A stretch of 64,000 nucleotides of DNA from Spirodela intermedia (Eukaryota > Streptophyta > Magnoliopsida > Alismatales > Araceae), in assembly GCA_902729315.2 (NCBI GenBank), contig LR746270.1, positions 2,722,501 to 2,786,500 of the forward strand. Direction: 5' to 3'. A program made the position numbers and the translations under genes. Below are positions 15,301 through 26,400 of the stretch, one piece after another (the stretch's first letter is position 1; every line of letters starts with the position of its first letter). The notes beneath the pieces were generated by a model. That model saw nothing but the letters and a program-made list of their open reading frames with translations. It was not told where the DNA came from and did no database searches.

Positions 15301-16813
15301 AACATTATCCAGACACGTACTAGAAGCCAAGGTATTAAGTATACTCATTTGAAAGTACAGTAGAATTCAATAACAGAAAGTTGCACCTCAAGGCATCAAA
15401 GAAGCAAACCCCTCTGATTTAATCCCCAAAGACCGAAAGGATTCGGAGTTTACAGAATCACAAATCAACCAATTTCCTAGAAAACAAAGAAGATTATTAC
15501 AAATATTATGAAGGCCGAGTACGAGATGACATTGACAAAATGATCAACTGGTACCAAAGTTCTTGCAGCAGAGAGGCAGAACGAAAATTTTATCTTTCTC
15601 GATCATCCATGAGCACGTGATGAGATAAGATAGAAATAAAAGCTTGGTGCTCGACATGAATTTCCAAAAATTTTACGACAGAATGCATGAGATTTGGGTT
15701 AATCAGAAACAAAACGTATGTTCATGGGCAATTCGATTAGGAAAATGGTATTCACGGCCATGTGATTGGGACTTGACCTTTCTCGAATACAGCAATGTCA
15801 TCGGATATGCACACCAATTATATGGTTCAACAGGAAAAATAAAGATTGATATGAATTTTCCTGTGTTCCTTCTCCAATTTTGTCTGCAGATGTAAGTCAG
15901 CTTCAGTCTGAGCTTGGACAGATGCCATGGAGCCAATGAGACCGTGTTTTCAAGGGAAAAACCAGACCTCCATCTCAGATAAGAGAAAGAAGGAGGAGGT
16001 TGTCGAGCATGCTCTATGATTAACAGAATTCGAAAAACACAATTTCTAGAAAACCAACAGGCGACGAGATTCTCTCCAGACCAAATATTCGAAGCTCCAC
16101 CTGGCGTACAACAGTTACGGTTACGATAATTTATACGCAATGACTCGCTGTTCCTGTCATCACATGTCCATGCACCTAGTCTCGGTTCTCATATGGGTCG
16201 GATACAGGTGAAAACGAGAGGAACCAGCTAACATTCCACCGAACCATTTACAACCACTATTTTGTAAACATTATATTCCATCTTCATGGATATGGGATTT
16301 AGGATGAAAATGAGATTCTAACAACGAGAGCAGCGTAAGAATGAAGCTCCGACGAGCGTAGAAGGTTGTACTTAGCTTATTATTCTGATTGAATATCCAC
16401 ATCCAACGACAAGATTTGAAGAAACATAAGGAGCAAGATGAGCAATGTACGCGTTCGATTAGAGGAACCAGAACATGATCAAGCGGCTCCTCCTTCTTGG
16501 CGGCGTCTTCCACATGTCTCCAGAGGAAGCAGAGAGACTCATCCAATAGCGCTGCAGATACACACTTCACGACTTCACATCATCGACCCCAAAAATGAAT
16601 AAAAATGCATGACCAGCAGCAAGCTAGGCAGAGAAGCGAACCGCCAGAGGCACTCTTCGAAGGAGACGGACCGAGCTCGGCGATGGCAGCCTTGAGGTGC
16701 CTCGGCCGAGAGCTAAGGATTGTGTGCATGACTTGCCCTAGAGAAGAAGAAGAAAAAGAAGAACGCAATACTCCATCGTCCCCCGGCGACTCCCAAATAG
16801 CTTCCCCAAACAT
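383..16813 (-). CDS. ARM/HEAT-repeat superfamily protein, 15 exons, 3' end outside window
   Basis: Exons on the minus strand, in transcript order: 16813-16642, 16551-16451, 11661-11469, 10398-10314, 10117-9829, 9699-9597, 9488-9352, 7043-6870, 4632-4412, 4317-4171, 4074-3986, 2934-2790, 2669-2584, 2175-2120, 543-383. All junctions are GT-AG and the frame closes across every one, giving about 628 codons. The last donor (GA|gtaagt) has no acceptor in the window, so the C-terminus is missing. The protein is helical and leucine-rich, with segments such as GVLLLSSCWKHYGMLL, ETRKFFLNCIALFWGKL, FLDERDSTAKAVILLLAEFC and NAVDVIVELVHGY, as expected of ARM/HEAT repeats. They resemble a plant-conserved protein usually annotated only as ARM-repeat superfamily. 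Role and partners are unknown; scaffolding is an inference. The first in-frame ATG is 16813; an upstream TTG is not a credible start. Introns 2 (4.8 kb), 7 and 8 (over 2 kb each) are large. Confidence 0.85.
544..2119 (-). other. Last complete intron of the ARM-repeat gene
   Basis: This 1.6-kb AT-rich intron separates the last two exons seen. Short open frames at 1179-1364 and 1567-1791 lack family motifs. I see no gene or recognisable transposon in it. The 382 bases left of the last exon are also intron-like; no next exon could be found there. Confidence 0.6.
3451..3476. repeat. (TA)n microsatellite
   Basis: An uninterrupted TA tract of about 11 units lies in an intron of the ARM-repeat gene, between the exons ending at 3986 and starting at 2934. 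It has no evident coding role. Confidence 0.9.
8666..8890 (-). mobile_element. tRNA-derived SINE-like relic in an intron
   Basis: On the minus strand this stretch begins with a box A-like sequence (tagcttgagcactgg). About 30-35 bases later comes a box B-like sequence (gagttcgatccc), the spacing of a tRNA-type polymerase III promoter. It ends about 225 bases later in a short A-run (plus-strand T-run near 8672). That is the form of a tRNA-derived SINE. It lies in the intron between the exons at 9352 and 7043. I could not find a clear target-site duplication, so the exact ends are uncertain. Confidence 0.45.
13998..14414. repeat. Tandem duplication, two ~206-bp copies, 211-bp period
   Basis: Two diverged head-to-tail copies share catcccacatcattattcat near their starts and caaccccaattctctctatg near their ends. 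The offset of matching bases is 211. They lie in the 4.8-kb intron 2 of the ARM-repeat gene. The copies differ by scattered substitutions, so the duplication is not very recent. No coding sense is visible. The rest of that intron (11662-16450) shows only short frames (for example 12728-12913, 13041-13352, 13717-14112, 15644-15895) without recognisable domains. Confidence 0.85.
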
Positions 16814-18233
16814 TTCCGATGTCGAGAACGCAACACTCAAACGCAGGCAAGATGGAACAGACCGTAAACCGAGAACCAGGCAAGGGGAAGGATCGTGGAG
16901 ATCCCGGATTAGGGCTCCCCAGGCATTCTCTCTCTCTCTCTCTCTCTCCTCTGAGCTCTACTTACGCAGAACCTTCTTGACACCCCTCCCAATCTTCCCG
17001 CCAGGCCAGCCCAACGAACAAATTCTCTCTCTCCTCTCTCACAACCCAACGAACCAGGCTGCAGCCGTGTCTTGAAGGCTCACCGGAGGAACACCGGAAA
17101 CACAACCGTCCAACTGATGAGCCTTTCTTCGGGAAACTGGATTTGTACTCATGATGATAATATTTAATATTATTTAACCATCTTTATTACAGCAGAAAAG
17201 TCTATTAATTTTCCCTCCCTTTCCCCTCCTCTTGGCGGCAGAGTGAGGAATTCGAAGGTTGACTTTTCTCTCCCTCTGCCAACGCGATGCGCCAGCTGGA
17301 CCACCTCTTCTTCGGCCACGTCACGCCATGGATGGGTATACAACGTCCTTGCGGAATGCGAAACGCTGTCTGACGCCGTGTCTACAAGAGTCTTCCTTAC
17401 CAAGAAAGCCAATCTCCACCGAGATTTTGAGGGGCCAGAAACGAATTAAATCATTGGGCGAGGGACTAAACTCAAAGAATCGTCCCATTATTCTGAACAC
17501 ATTCCACGGTGCCGAGTCAACGAACTCGCATTTGACTCAGATTAATTCATAAAAAATAAAGATAATGAAATAATAAATATTGTTTGTAAGAACAGCAAGA
17601 GGGAGAGAGGGAGAGAGAGTTCGATTCCAGTTACATCATCCTCCACAACTATATATTTAAATAAATAAAAGACACCTATTGACTTTTCTAACTATACGAG
17701 CCTTCTCCGCCGCCAAAAACATCTTCTGCTCCAAAAAGAATTGACATATCGGCATTTACCCCCGCATTGACTCGCCCCCCCGCCCATCCCACCCGGGTCA
17801 AAATCAGAAAAATGGATGAATGAGGATCACAAAACAGGTCCCTCCCTGGGAAAGACGGCGAGAGAAAATCAGGGAGAGAGGATCGAGTTTTCTGAAGAGA
17901 AAAAGGGTGTTACTAGCTTCAGTTTGGAAAGGGGGGAGAGAAAGAAGAGAGAGGAGAGAAAAAGAAGAGAGAGAGTGAGCGGGAGGGGGGCTGGAAAAAT
18001 GTGACCAAAGAAGTCAAAGGGTGTTGTTTGAGAGTTACCTGGGAGAGGAGCAAAAAACTCTACCCCAACCTGATCCACCGATGAGAGAGGAGATCGATCC
18101 ACAACGGAAAGAAAAAAAATCTGAAATGCCAAGAACGACCCACCAGAGCCTCCACTGTACCAGCGGCCCACTTGAGAGTAGCAGGTTAGCCTTTCTTTTT
18201 ATCTGTTTTTTTCTTCCGATCCCAAGAAAAAGC
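16814..18233. other. Promoter/leader of the ARM-repeat gene and 3' flank of the CCCH gene
   Basis: Both flanking genes are on the minus strand. The right part should hold the CCCH gene's 3' UTR and terminator; the left part should hold the ARM gene's promoter and 5' UTR. A (CT)n tract lies at 16925-16947, about 110 bases upstream of the ARM start codon. A GA-rich stretch lies at 17865-17985. Short open frames on both strands lack homology that I recognise. Confidence 0.6.
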
Positions 18234-20516
18234 TCAATCCAGCTGCAACTGCTCCATCCAGGCACCAAGAACGGCGTGATCCATGGCGTCCATCTGAGAC
18301 TCGCCGTTGCCAGCCGAGTTGGCCTCCAGAGACGAGGAGGCGATCATCTTGCTCTTCATCTCCGGCGAGGGCTCCTTCACCAGCGACTGAACCCACGACA
18401 CGTCTGGCTCCTCCCCGCCGGAGCAGCACAAAGTCTCGAAGGAGGACGACCGCTTGAATCGGCCACCGCCGCCGCCGCCACCACCAGCAGCGGCCAGTCC
18501 GTCGCCGTTGGGACCCCAATCGACCTTCCCCCCCGGGGAGCCCCACCGGGACCAGAGCTCACCGGCGGAGTTCGCCGGCGATCCCAGCTCCCTCGAGCTG
18601 AGGCTCCGAAGATGCTGCTGCTGCTGCTGCTGCTCCCGATGGGTGAAGCTGACTAACCGACTATTGATGGGTGACATGGGCTCCACTCCCCGGGGAGACA
18701 TCCTCCCCGGGGACATCATCCCGAAGGAGGCCTGCAGAAAAGAGTTGTGCCCTGGTTCCGCCGTCTTCGGGGAGAAGACGCTGCTCGTGTTGATAGGCGA
18801 GAGCAAAGTCTGCTGCTGGAGCTGCTGGTGCTGCTGTTGCTGCTGCTGGAGCTGCTGGTGCTGCTGTTGCTGCTGCTGGTGCTGAAACTGGTTGAGAACG
18901 GCGGCCTTGTGGGACGGGGAGAAGACGGGCACCTGGTCGGAGCTGTACCGAGGAGACGGAGGCATCTCCATGGAGAAGAGATCCTCCAGATTGGACGGGG
19001 CGAGGCTCTTCGTCCTCCCCACTCCCGCGCGGCTGCTGCCCAGGCGGCTCTGCTGGGCGGAAGAGAAACTCGGGAACTCGTTCAACAGCTGCTGGGCGTC
19101 GAAATCAGGCAGCACCGAGAACTCGTCCACCTGGATGTCCCTCGCGCTGAGTGACGACCGCAGCCTGCTCGACTGTAGATTGCTCCCTGGTAGATGCAGA
19201 GTGGGCACGCTCGGCTGCGGCCAGGCCATGGTGGAGTGGATACCCCCGTTCCCTGTAGAGGGTGACATGGGCGGCGTGAAGGGCGACGGGGACATTACCG
19301 AGACCGAGGAAGGAGAACCCGGCAGCAAGCTCATCGCCGCTGCCATGTCCATCGCCGCCGCCGCCGCAGAGCTCGAGGACCGTGGTGACGGCACTGCCGA
19401 GCCGGTGGAGACGTACAGAGGGCGGAGTTCGTCGGCAGTGTGCGCGAAGAAGCAAACCCTGCGCGTGCAGCCAGTACCGTCCTTGCAGAGCCTGGTGCGG
19501 TACTGCGCCGGGTGAAGCCAACACTCGAACACCCCGTGGGCGTACTCGCAGAGGTCCCCTCTGCGGCAAGCTCCCTTGCGGAAGTCGGGGCAAGGGACGC
19601 AGCTGTAGTGATACTTCCTCGGATCTCGCCGGCGAGCGTTCTCCCCCGGGTGGACGAAGGGGCACTCGGTCCAGTCGTGGGAGTAGGCCCTCGAGCAGGG
19701 GCGAACCTTGAAGGAGAACATCCTGAATTCGTCCGTAGCGTAGATGCTGTTCTTGATGTCCGGCAGGGAAGGATCCACGGGGTACTCCCTCTTCTCCTTC
19801 TCCGTTGCCGCCGCCGCAGCCGCCGCCGCCGGCGGAATCTCGTGGGACTTCTCCGCCGTCGGAGAGGAAACCGAGTCCGAGTCGTCGGGTGAACTCGGAA
19901 GGTGGGAGAAGTCGTCCCCGCTTCCGGCAGAGTGGACGGCGGCGGTTGAAGAGGATGGTCCGAGCAGAACTTCCAGGGAAGCTCTCAGATGGGGAACCCT
20001 CGGGGGGACGACGATGACGTCGGAGGGGCGGCGGCCGGCGGCGTCGACGGACTCCGGATCGGCACCGGCTAGGAGGAGGACCTTCACGGCGTCAACGGCG
20101 TTGACGGATCCGCCGGATGCGGCGCAGTGGAGCGCCGTCGTCTTGTCGGAGCCGCAGCAGCGGTTGATGTCAACATCGTTGACGAGGGAGAGGATCAGCT
20201 CCAGGATCTCCACGCTCCCGTAGGTGGCGGCGACCATGAGCGGCGTCCGGTAATCCAGGACCATCTGATTGGAGCCCTTCTTGCGGCCGTACCAGAGGCC
20301 GATCTCGTCCACAGAGGATGAGCTGCTGCTGCGCTCGATGCAGAGCTTGAAGGCCTCCACGTCGTTGTTGGCTGCCAGCTCCAGGAGGCTGGAGGAGTCC
20401 TCCGAGTCCAGTGAGAGGAGGCTCATCGATGCGGGAGAGGAGGAACTTGCCGGAGACGAAGGAGACGATGATGACAAAGCCGAGGAGGGTTTCCGATTCT
20501 CCGGACCACCACACAT
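18234..20516 (-). CDS. Ankyrin plus tandem CCCH zinc-finger protein (RR-TZF family)
   Basis: A single-exon gene encoding about 760 aa. Ankyrin repeats span about residues 88-165 (TPLMVAATYGSVEILELIL, then TTALHCAASGG). The arginine-rich RR element is at about 274-306, with CSRAYSHDWTECPFVH (C-x5-H-x4-C-x3-H). CCCH finger 1 is at about 309-327 (C-x7-C-x5-C-x3-H) and finger 2 at about 344-359 (C-x5-C-x4-C-x3-H). This is the layout of the plant RR-TZF group (Arabidopsis C3H29/30/47/56/66 type). Those proteins bind RNA or DNA, shuttle between nucleus and cytoplasm granules, and act in stress and hormone responses. The C-terminal half is low in complexity, with polyglutamine near 18800-18890, polyserine, polyalanine and polyglycine. 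I start at ATG 20516 (MCGGPENRK) because MCGG/MCSG starts are usual in the family. An in-frame ATG at 20549 lies just before a likely leader-intron acceptor. Long open frames on the opposite strand are GC-rich shadows. Confidence 0.93.
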   Translation of the reverse strand: MCGGPENRKPSSALSSSSPSSPASSSSPASMSLLSLDSEDSSSLLELAANNDVEAFKLCIERSSSSSSVDEIGLWYGRKKGSNQMVLDYRTPLMVAATYGSVEILELILSLVNDVDINRCCGSDKTTALHCAASGGSVNAVDAVKVLLLAGADPESVDAAGRRPSDVIVVPPRVPHLRASLEVLLGPSSSTAAVHSAGSGDDFSHLPSSPDDSDSVSSPTAEKSHEIPPAAAAAAAATEKEKREYPVDPSLPDIKNSIYATDEFRMFSFKVRPCSRAYSHDWTECPFVHPGENARRRDPRKYHYSCVPCPDFRKGACRRGDLCEYAHGVFECWLHPAQYRTRLCKDGTGCTRRVCFFAHTADELRPLYVSTGSAVPSPRSSSSAAAAAMDMAAAMSLLPGSPSSVSVMSPSPFTPPMSPSTGNGGIHSTMAWPQPSVPTLHLPGSNLQSSRLRSSLSARDIQVDEFSVLPDFDAQQLLNEFPSFSSAQQSRLGSSRAGVGRTKSLAPSNLEDLFSMEMPPSPRYSSDQVPVFSPSHKAAVLNQFQHQQQQQQHQQLQQQQQQHQQLQQQTLLSPINTSSVFSPKTAEPGHNSFLQASFGMMSPGRMSPRGVEPMSPINSRLVSFTHREQQQQQQHLRSLSSRELGSPANSAGELWSRWGSPGGKVDWGPNGDGLAAAGGGGGGGGRFKRSSSFETLCCSGGEEPDVSWVQSLVKEPSPEMKSKMIASSSLEANSAGNGESQMDAMDHAVLGAWMEQLQLD

Positions 20517-21720
20517 GCTTCGGCTCACCGGGAACTGACCTAACAACATTCATGGCGGCATTTAGAAATCATCCATAGGAAAAGGTAAATCCCCGCACAA
20601 AGGCGAACCCAGGAAAACAACATCACGATCAAAAGATGCCGGAAGATGAAGCACCAAAGAGACCAGCAGCTTTCAGCGGAATAAATCGGAAAAGAAAACG
20701 AAGAAGACGATCGAATCAGAGCTCATTAGATGAGGAAAAAAGGGGAAGAGCAGAGGCGCCACAGACTGAAGCCGCCACTGCAGGCGGACTGAATCATAAA
20801 CATCATCAATTCCAGCTCCGAAATCCCCGCCGTCGACATGGAACTACCTAGCTGGCACCATCACGCGAGAGAAAAACCGCAGTCCGAACAGGATAAAATC
20901 CCATTTTCGGCGAGGTAAGGAGGAAAAAAAAGGGGGCGGAGAAGATATGACCACGATCGACCTCGGAACAGTTGCCGGAGGAGCAACAGAACGATGCCGT
21001 CGGGGTCAAAGGAAACCGGAGGCCGCTCGCCGGCGAAGTATAGTAGCTCACCGGTTTGCAGCGGCGGGAGGAAGGCGAGACCCCGCTACACCACCGTCCG
21101 CCACGCAGGAAGCATCACCAGCACAAGAAACCCTAACGGTTGGGCCAGGACGCCACGCAGCCACGTCGCCGGCCGCCGGAGAGATCACCGGAGCCCATCT
21201 CCTCCACCTTCTCCGGCGAGAAAACGAGGAAAGAGAGGAGGGGGGGGAGGATCAGGAGAGAGAATGTCTCCGCCGCCGCCTGGCCTGATGAAAATGAGAC
21301 CGAAATGAAACGCCGGCCAAATGCGGGCTACATAAATTCCGGGGGCCGCCGGAGGCAAAATGCGAGCCGAAATTCACCGAAATTCACCCCACATGCAGTA
21401 CAAAGTAGGAGGTAAAAAGCGCCGCCACACACTGATCGCGTTGACCGGCACAGCCGGTGGAAAGGCCGGGGCGACTGGTTAGGTGGGCCGCCTCGACCGG
21501 CCGCCGCGCGTGCGCGGTCCGGAGATTTTTCTGGATTGAAATCGGCCCCGTGGAGTCCGCTCTGCACGAATCAGTCGCAGTAATTGACTCCCTGAGTACG
21601 CAGGAGAGAGAGAGAGGGAGCGGATTACAAGCAGAGTCAAATCGCATTAATCGAGGCAATGGGGCCCAGAAGGGGGACGCACTCAGCCGCGCGGACCAAC
21701 GTCGCTTCTAAGATGGAGAG
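20517..21720 (-). promoter_or_regulatory. Leader (probable 5' UTR intron) and promoter of the CCCH gene
   Basis: Read on the minus strand, the sequence just before the coding region reads gttgttag|GTCAG, a plausible 3' splice site at about 20537. Related genes commonly have a leader intron. If that splice is used, ATGs at 20549 and 20553 are removed; the latter is out of frame. The region is GC-rich to about 21700 and then turns AT-rich. The donor and transcription start were not resolved. Confidence 0.4.
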
Positions 21721-22939
21721 ATTTTCAACAAGGTGTGGACCACCCAACGCTTCGCTTCCCCATATATTCGCGAAGTTTCCGATGCCCCCTATCTCCTCCG
21801 CTTATTTTTTTATAACCTCGTAATATCTTAATATATTTTATATCTGCTTTTTTCTAAGTATAGGACATTTTCTACCAGCTTTTTTCTTACAAACACCCCT
21901 GACACATGTACATTTTAGGTTATCCTTGGACGACCGGTGATCCGCGTGGATGAAATAAATGGACGGACACGATCCGCTGGCCGAAAAAGGAACGGTCATC
22001 GTCCATTAGTTCTCCCACGTGTCGACAGATTTTGAATGAATGGACCGGCCCGATCCGTTCCGACATCCTGGTACCACGCGATCGCTAAATCTGATTGGTT
22101 TGGCGTCACGTGGAATAGTGGGCCCCAAGCCCATCGCCATCCTACAATTGACCGAAAATCCAACGGGGGGTCATAGGGATGCACGGTTGAGATCGTATCC
22201 TGAATGTTGCCTGCTGACGTAAGCTAGAGAAACCCTGTGTAGCCCAGGAAACACGGCAGAAGAAGGTTTACTTCTATTTTTATTGGCAGATTCGTCCCCG
22301 AATAATCTCTAAATTCTCTTTAAACCACTAAATTTTTAGCTTCCGGAATATTTGGGGCCTCATATGATAAATATAAATTCTTAATTTTTTACGAGCAATT
22401 TAGTTTTATAAAAATAAAAATAAATTCCATATAATACATCGTAGAGACAAATAAAGCTATAAAAAAATCCATAATATGTACATTATCGACATTATCATGA
22501 ACTGCCTATTTAAATAATGAAAAAAATAAAAATGGGAATAAATAAAAAATATTACATCTTAATCTTGTAATTTCAGTGAGATTATTTGCAATCGTGGTAA
22601 AATAGGTAAATATAATTCAGCAACTCGGGGTTTTTCATTTTCATTTAGCATCATATTTTTATGTCTAGTGTATGAAGGCGTTAAATAGACTTAAATTATA
22701 AGGCACGCTTCTCTCTCTCTCTCTCTCTCTAAATATTAAAAATTATATTTAAACATATTTTATCTTATTTGCATATTACGCATTATACGCTCTTGAAATC
22801 TGTCAAAAAAATGAGTACAGTGTTTTTTTTACGTGTCAAGCGCTCATTGGGCGGAGTTGCCTTAATGGTACTCCAGAACGTACGAGCACCCTTTTCTTTT
22901 TATATTGGGATATCCTTTAACTCATTCCCTTGGTTTTGG

Positions 22940-22978
<39 letters not shown>

Positions 22979-24254
22979 TTGAGGTGGTGTGGGCCCACAT
23001 CAGAATCAGAAATCATGATTAAGGCTTTCAGAGGGCCCACAATTTTAGTGGGCCTATATAACAATTAGTAGGCCCATGTACGTCCTACTAGTGGCGGGCC
23101 CCCACAGAAAAAACGAGTTAAACACTCCTATCCGGGTCGCCGCCCATTTGGCAGATTCGCCTGCCACGACTGTCTAAATTTACAAACTTTGAGTACAATA
23201 TTCTAATTATTTATCATTTTGAGGGTTTTTTAAATAATTTTTCAAACCTCCCCGTATGTTCCAAAAATGTTAATCATCCATCCTCAGCCCTTTGTGGTTA
23301 TTAAATCAAGTAGCCCATCGTATTTTATATTAGAAATCCTTTTTAAGTAACCTATAAAATATTAAATTTTAAGATATATATAATTGGGCTCAAATTCCTC
23401 AGCTACCCCCTCATATCACCTATAAAAATAATTGGCCCCACATTTACATTAAATCATTTTTTAATTTTATATTTTATTCCTATAGTTGGAGATGAAATAT
23501 TCCTATAATTGGATATTAAATGCAACCGCGAGATGACGTGGCAAGAGAGGACACATAAATGGATAACGCAGGCCGCTTAAAAAGAAATCCACGGATGACG
23601 ATATTTATTTAATATATATTTCACCGTGCTGTCCCCGTGGATGCGGCAAGGGGCATTGGAGTAGGGGGCAGCGGACCGAAACTTTAACAGATGACGTCAT
23701 CATGACACGTCAGCTGATCAATCAGCGGTCCTCTCACTGCTCTCGATGCTGCTGACTGGGGCTTCGAGCGAGCGATTCGGTTGCGATCTCTTGCCCACTC
23801 TGACACGACACCTTGCGCACGTGTGAATCTCCGGGCAGTGGAAATTTGGGTCGAGAGATTCGAGGACCGAAGTATTTAAATAATACGGAAAATTAATTTA
23901 ATTTAAGAACAGAAAATTAACGACGGCTGTAGTTGCGAGGCACTAATGGGATTCCACCTTCTCAACCGGATCATAATTGGGTCAACATTAACAGACAAAA
24001 TGGCCCATTAAAGATGGGGTCGATCCGTAAACAGTAGCAAAAGTCGGAGACAGACAGAGCCATCGGCCTCCTGATGGAATTCGGCCGTCACAACTGGATC
24101 CGATTGGGCCAACAGATAACAAAGAAATGGCCCATTGGGGTTGGGCTTGAACCGTAAATAGTGGCAAAAGTTGGAGAGAGAGAGAGAGATTAGCAGAGAC
24201 AGATCGAGTGAAAGAGAGAGCGACTGAAATATAGGCAGATAGAGAGAGGGATAT

Positions 24255-24295
<41 letters not shown>

Positions 24296-24306
24296 GAGGG
24301 GTTTGA
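21721..24306. other. AT-rich intergenic region with microsatellites
   Basis: No gene is supported here. The region holds a (CT)n tract at about 22711-22730 and a (GA)n tract at about 22941-22971. There are GA-rich runs at 24174-24190 and 24256-24298, beside the stop codon of the next gene. A bZIP-type palindrome (TGACGTCA) lies near 23693-23700 and is followed closely by a second ACGT core. The 23600-23860 segment is more GC-rich than its surroundings. Confidence 0.6.
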
Positions 24307-24871
24307 TCATTCGTCGGCTACGTCCTTGTGGTGCTCTCCGGTTTTCCCTCTCATGCACGACTTCACGAGGCTCTTCAGTCCCTTTCTATGGGACCTTCTC
24401 TCCTCCTTCTTCCTCTCCATCTCCATCTCCGCCTCCATCTCCTCCCCCATCTGGAGACCCAGCTGCTCGAGAGAATGCCAGATCTAGATGTGAACGAACG
24501 ACCGAACGATAATTGAGGCAGCGGAAGAAATTAGGATTAGGGTTACACCTTCAGGACGCGGTCTTCGAGCCGGTGAAGGCGATCGATGAGGGGACCCTTC
24601 AGTCGCGTCTCTGTCACCACCTCCTCCATCGGCCGGCAGCGCAGATCGAGGCTCCATGGGGGCGACTCGGCGCCGACGCCGCCGTCACTCCCCGTCGTCG
24701 CCGTTCCGCTGGACGCCGAGCTCCGCCGCAGCCTGCCGCTGCCCCTCGCGATCTCCTCCAGGTGGCCCATCTGAGGGGGGGAACCAGAGGTTGAAGAGGA
24801 AGCCCTCAAGCAGACGGTTGAGAGGATTACGGTCAGAGTTAGGGTTTCACCATGGCGTCCAGGCGATCCAT
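24307..24871 (-). CDS. Small coiled-coil protein of unknown function, 3 exons
   Basis: Proposed exons: 24871-24851 (7 codons, MDRLDAM), 24770-24549 and 24462-24307, together 132 aa. The two introns (80 and 86 bp) have good GT-AG sites, and the first has a pyrimidine-rich acceptor. The conserved-looking core is LRCRPMEEVVTETRLKG, then LIDRLHRLEDRVLK. It runs across the second intron into LGLQMGEEMEAEMEMERKK and a basic tail (GLKSLVKSCMRG). It reads as a short amphipathic helix followed by a charged coiled coil. I recall similar small unnamed plant proteins with this core and a glutamate-rich second exon. The 7-codon first exon is the least certain part: translation could start at ATG 24770. 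Function is unknown. Confidence 0.65.
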
Positions 24872-26280
24872 CCTCGAGAAGACGGTAGCCCCGGCCTCCG
24901 GCGGCGTCATCTCTGCGCTTCCGCCCGCCATCTCTGAGCTCCTGATGATATCGTCGCCGAGGGTTTGGCGTCAGGCGGGGGAGCCACGCGGCAGTACAAG
25001 AGTTTCCGACCTTGCCACCCCGTTGCCTGTCAATTTGCCACCTGGCTGCCGGTTCGCCGCCTCTCTCTCTCTTCACATTATCAGCTCAAAATGGGCCGAA
25101 CAAGGGAGGCCTTCACATTATCACATTATTGGCTATTGAAGTGGCAACCTTATTATCAAAATACATAGGAACATGATTTGACACAGGGATGTGAAAAATT
25201 TTGAAGTATTAATACCTCCTAAAAGAGCTCACATACGAAATGGGTCATGGCTCTCTATTTAGATTTAACATTGGATTAATAAACAACATTTTGCTTCTTA
25301 TATTTGGCTCAAATTAACAAGATATTTACGGAATATGTATAAAAACTTGTAGTAGATTGATTATGCATTAGTTTTTGGTTTTAATGCATGTAAATTTAAT
25401 CATATTTATAACACAAAAAACTCTAAATAAATTCTATTAATAAAACAAGTTCAAGTTAATCTTCAATGACACTGAGAACCAGTTTTGATGGATTTCTATT
25501 TTTTCTAACACATATACTAATTAAAAAAAAGAACAAAATAAAATAGCATCAAAGAAATGATGTAATCTTCTCTTGAATACTTAAGATCCTCATTCACTAA
25601 TTAATTTGTATATTTAATTCTCTTGTCAATTCTAGATAGTCAAAAACATATTAGAGATTATGGAATAGAAATATGAGAAAGGTGGTTGTCAATAGAATGA
25701 CTTATATTGACATAGATGATATTTTGAAATAATTTAAACTAAGATCTAAAATAAAATTAAAACAAATGGAATACATAAGTACCTTGGTTGTCAATCAAGG
25801 TAAGGTAAAACAATTAAATTTGTGATCTTTAAAACTAAAATCAAATTATGATATTAAAACTAAAAAAAATTAAAGTAATATATTAAATATTAATTAAATA
25901 TTATGACTTCAAATATAAATCTTTTCCTTTCCTTGTTCATCACCTATATATGAAAAAAGTTATTGAAAGTAATTAAAATCTGAATTTTAACTAAATTCAT
26001 AATGATGAAGACAAAAAATAAATATGAAAGTCTTCTCATTTCCTTGTCTGTCACCCAAGAAAATGAGAAGAACAAAAATACTTCAATTAAATAAATTATA
26101 TATAAAAATATTTCTAATTAAAGTTTGCCACCCAAAGAATAGAGAGATGAATGAAATGAGACAATAATTAAAGTAATAGAACTTTATTTCAAATTTAAGA
26201 TCAATCAAACAACTATTCACAAAGAAATCATGATTTTTGGATCATCATTCGTTTAGTTCTAACATTTCAGATTTCTTAAT
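24872..26280. other. 5' flank of the small gene, then AT-rich gene-free DNA
   Basis: The first 250 bases are GC-rich and probably hold the promoter and leader of the minus-strand small gene. Beyond about 25140 the sequence is strongly AT-rich, with short diverged repeats of a tttccttgtt/tcaccc motif near 25920, 26035 and 26125. No open frame there has coding character. I see nothing else. Confidence 0.6.
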
Positions 26281-26284
26281 TTTT

Positions 26285-26400
26285 CTTTGATTTTTTTCAT
26301 CGGGTCAACCTATGGAAGACACAAGATTTGAACCTGGGTCACTCACCTGATAGGCAAGTCAACTGTCAATTGGTTGCTGCCACCTTTTAGTAATTTATTA
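26285..26400 (-). mobile_element. Possible tRNA-derived SINE fragment
   Basis: On the minus strand, a stretch like a tRNA D-arm to anticodon region (ttgacttgcctatcaggtg) is followed by a box B-like element (ggttcaaatc) at about 26327-26336. This suggests a tRNA-related SINE fragment. There is no clear A-tail or target-site duplication. It could also be chance similarity. Confidence 0.3.

Noticed and set aside
16840-16840. Upstream start for the ARM-repeat protein at 16840
   Set aside because: The codon there is TTG; the first in-frame ATG is at 16813.
16605-17075. 156-codon plus-strand open frame opposite ARM exon 1
   Set aside because: It is antisense to an exon supported by splice phase and includes a CT repeat translated as LSLSLS.
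19105-20553. Long open frames in other frames and on the plus strand over the CCCH gene (for example 19105-19665, 19440-19892, 19744-20223, 18454-18885)
   Set aside because: They arise from the high GC content of the 760-codon zinc-finger gene, whose ankyrin and CCCH motifs fix the true frame.
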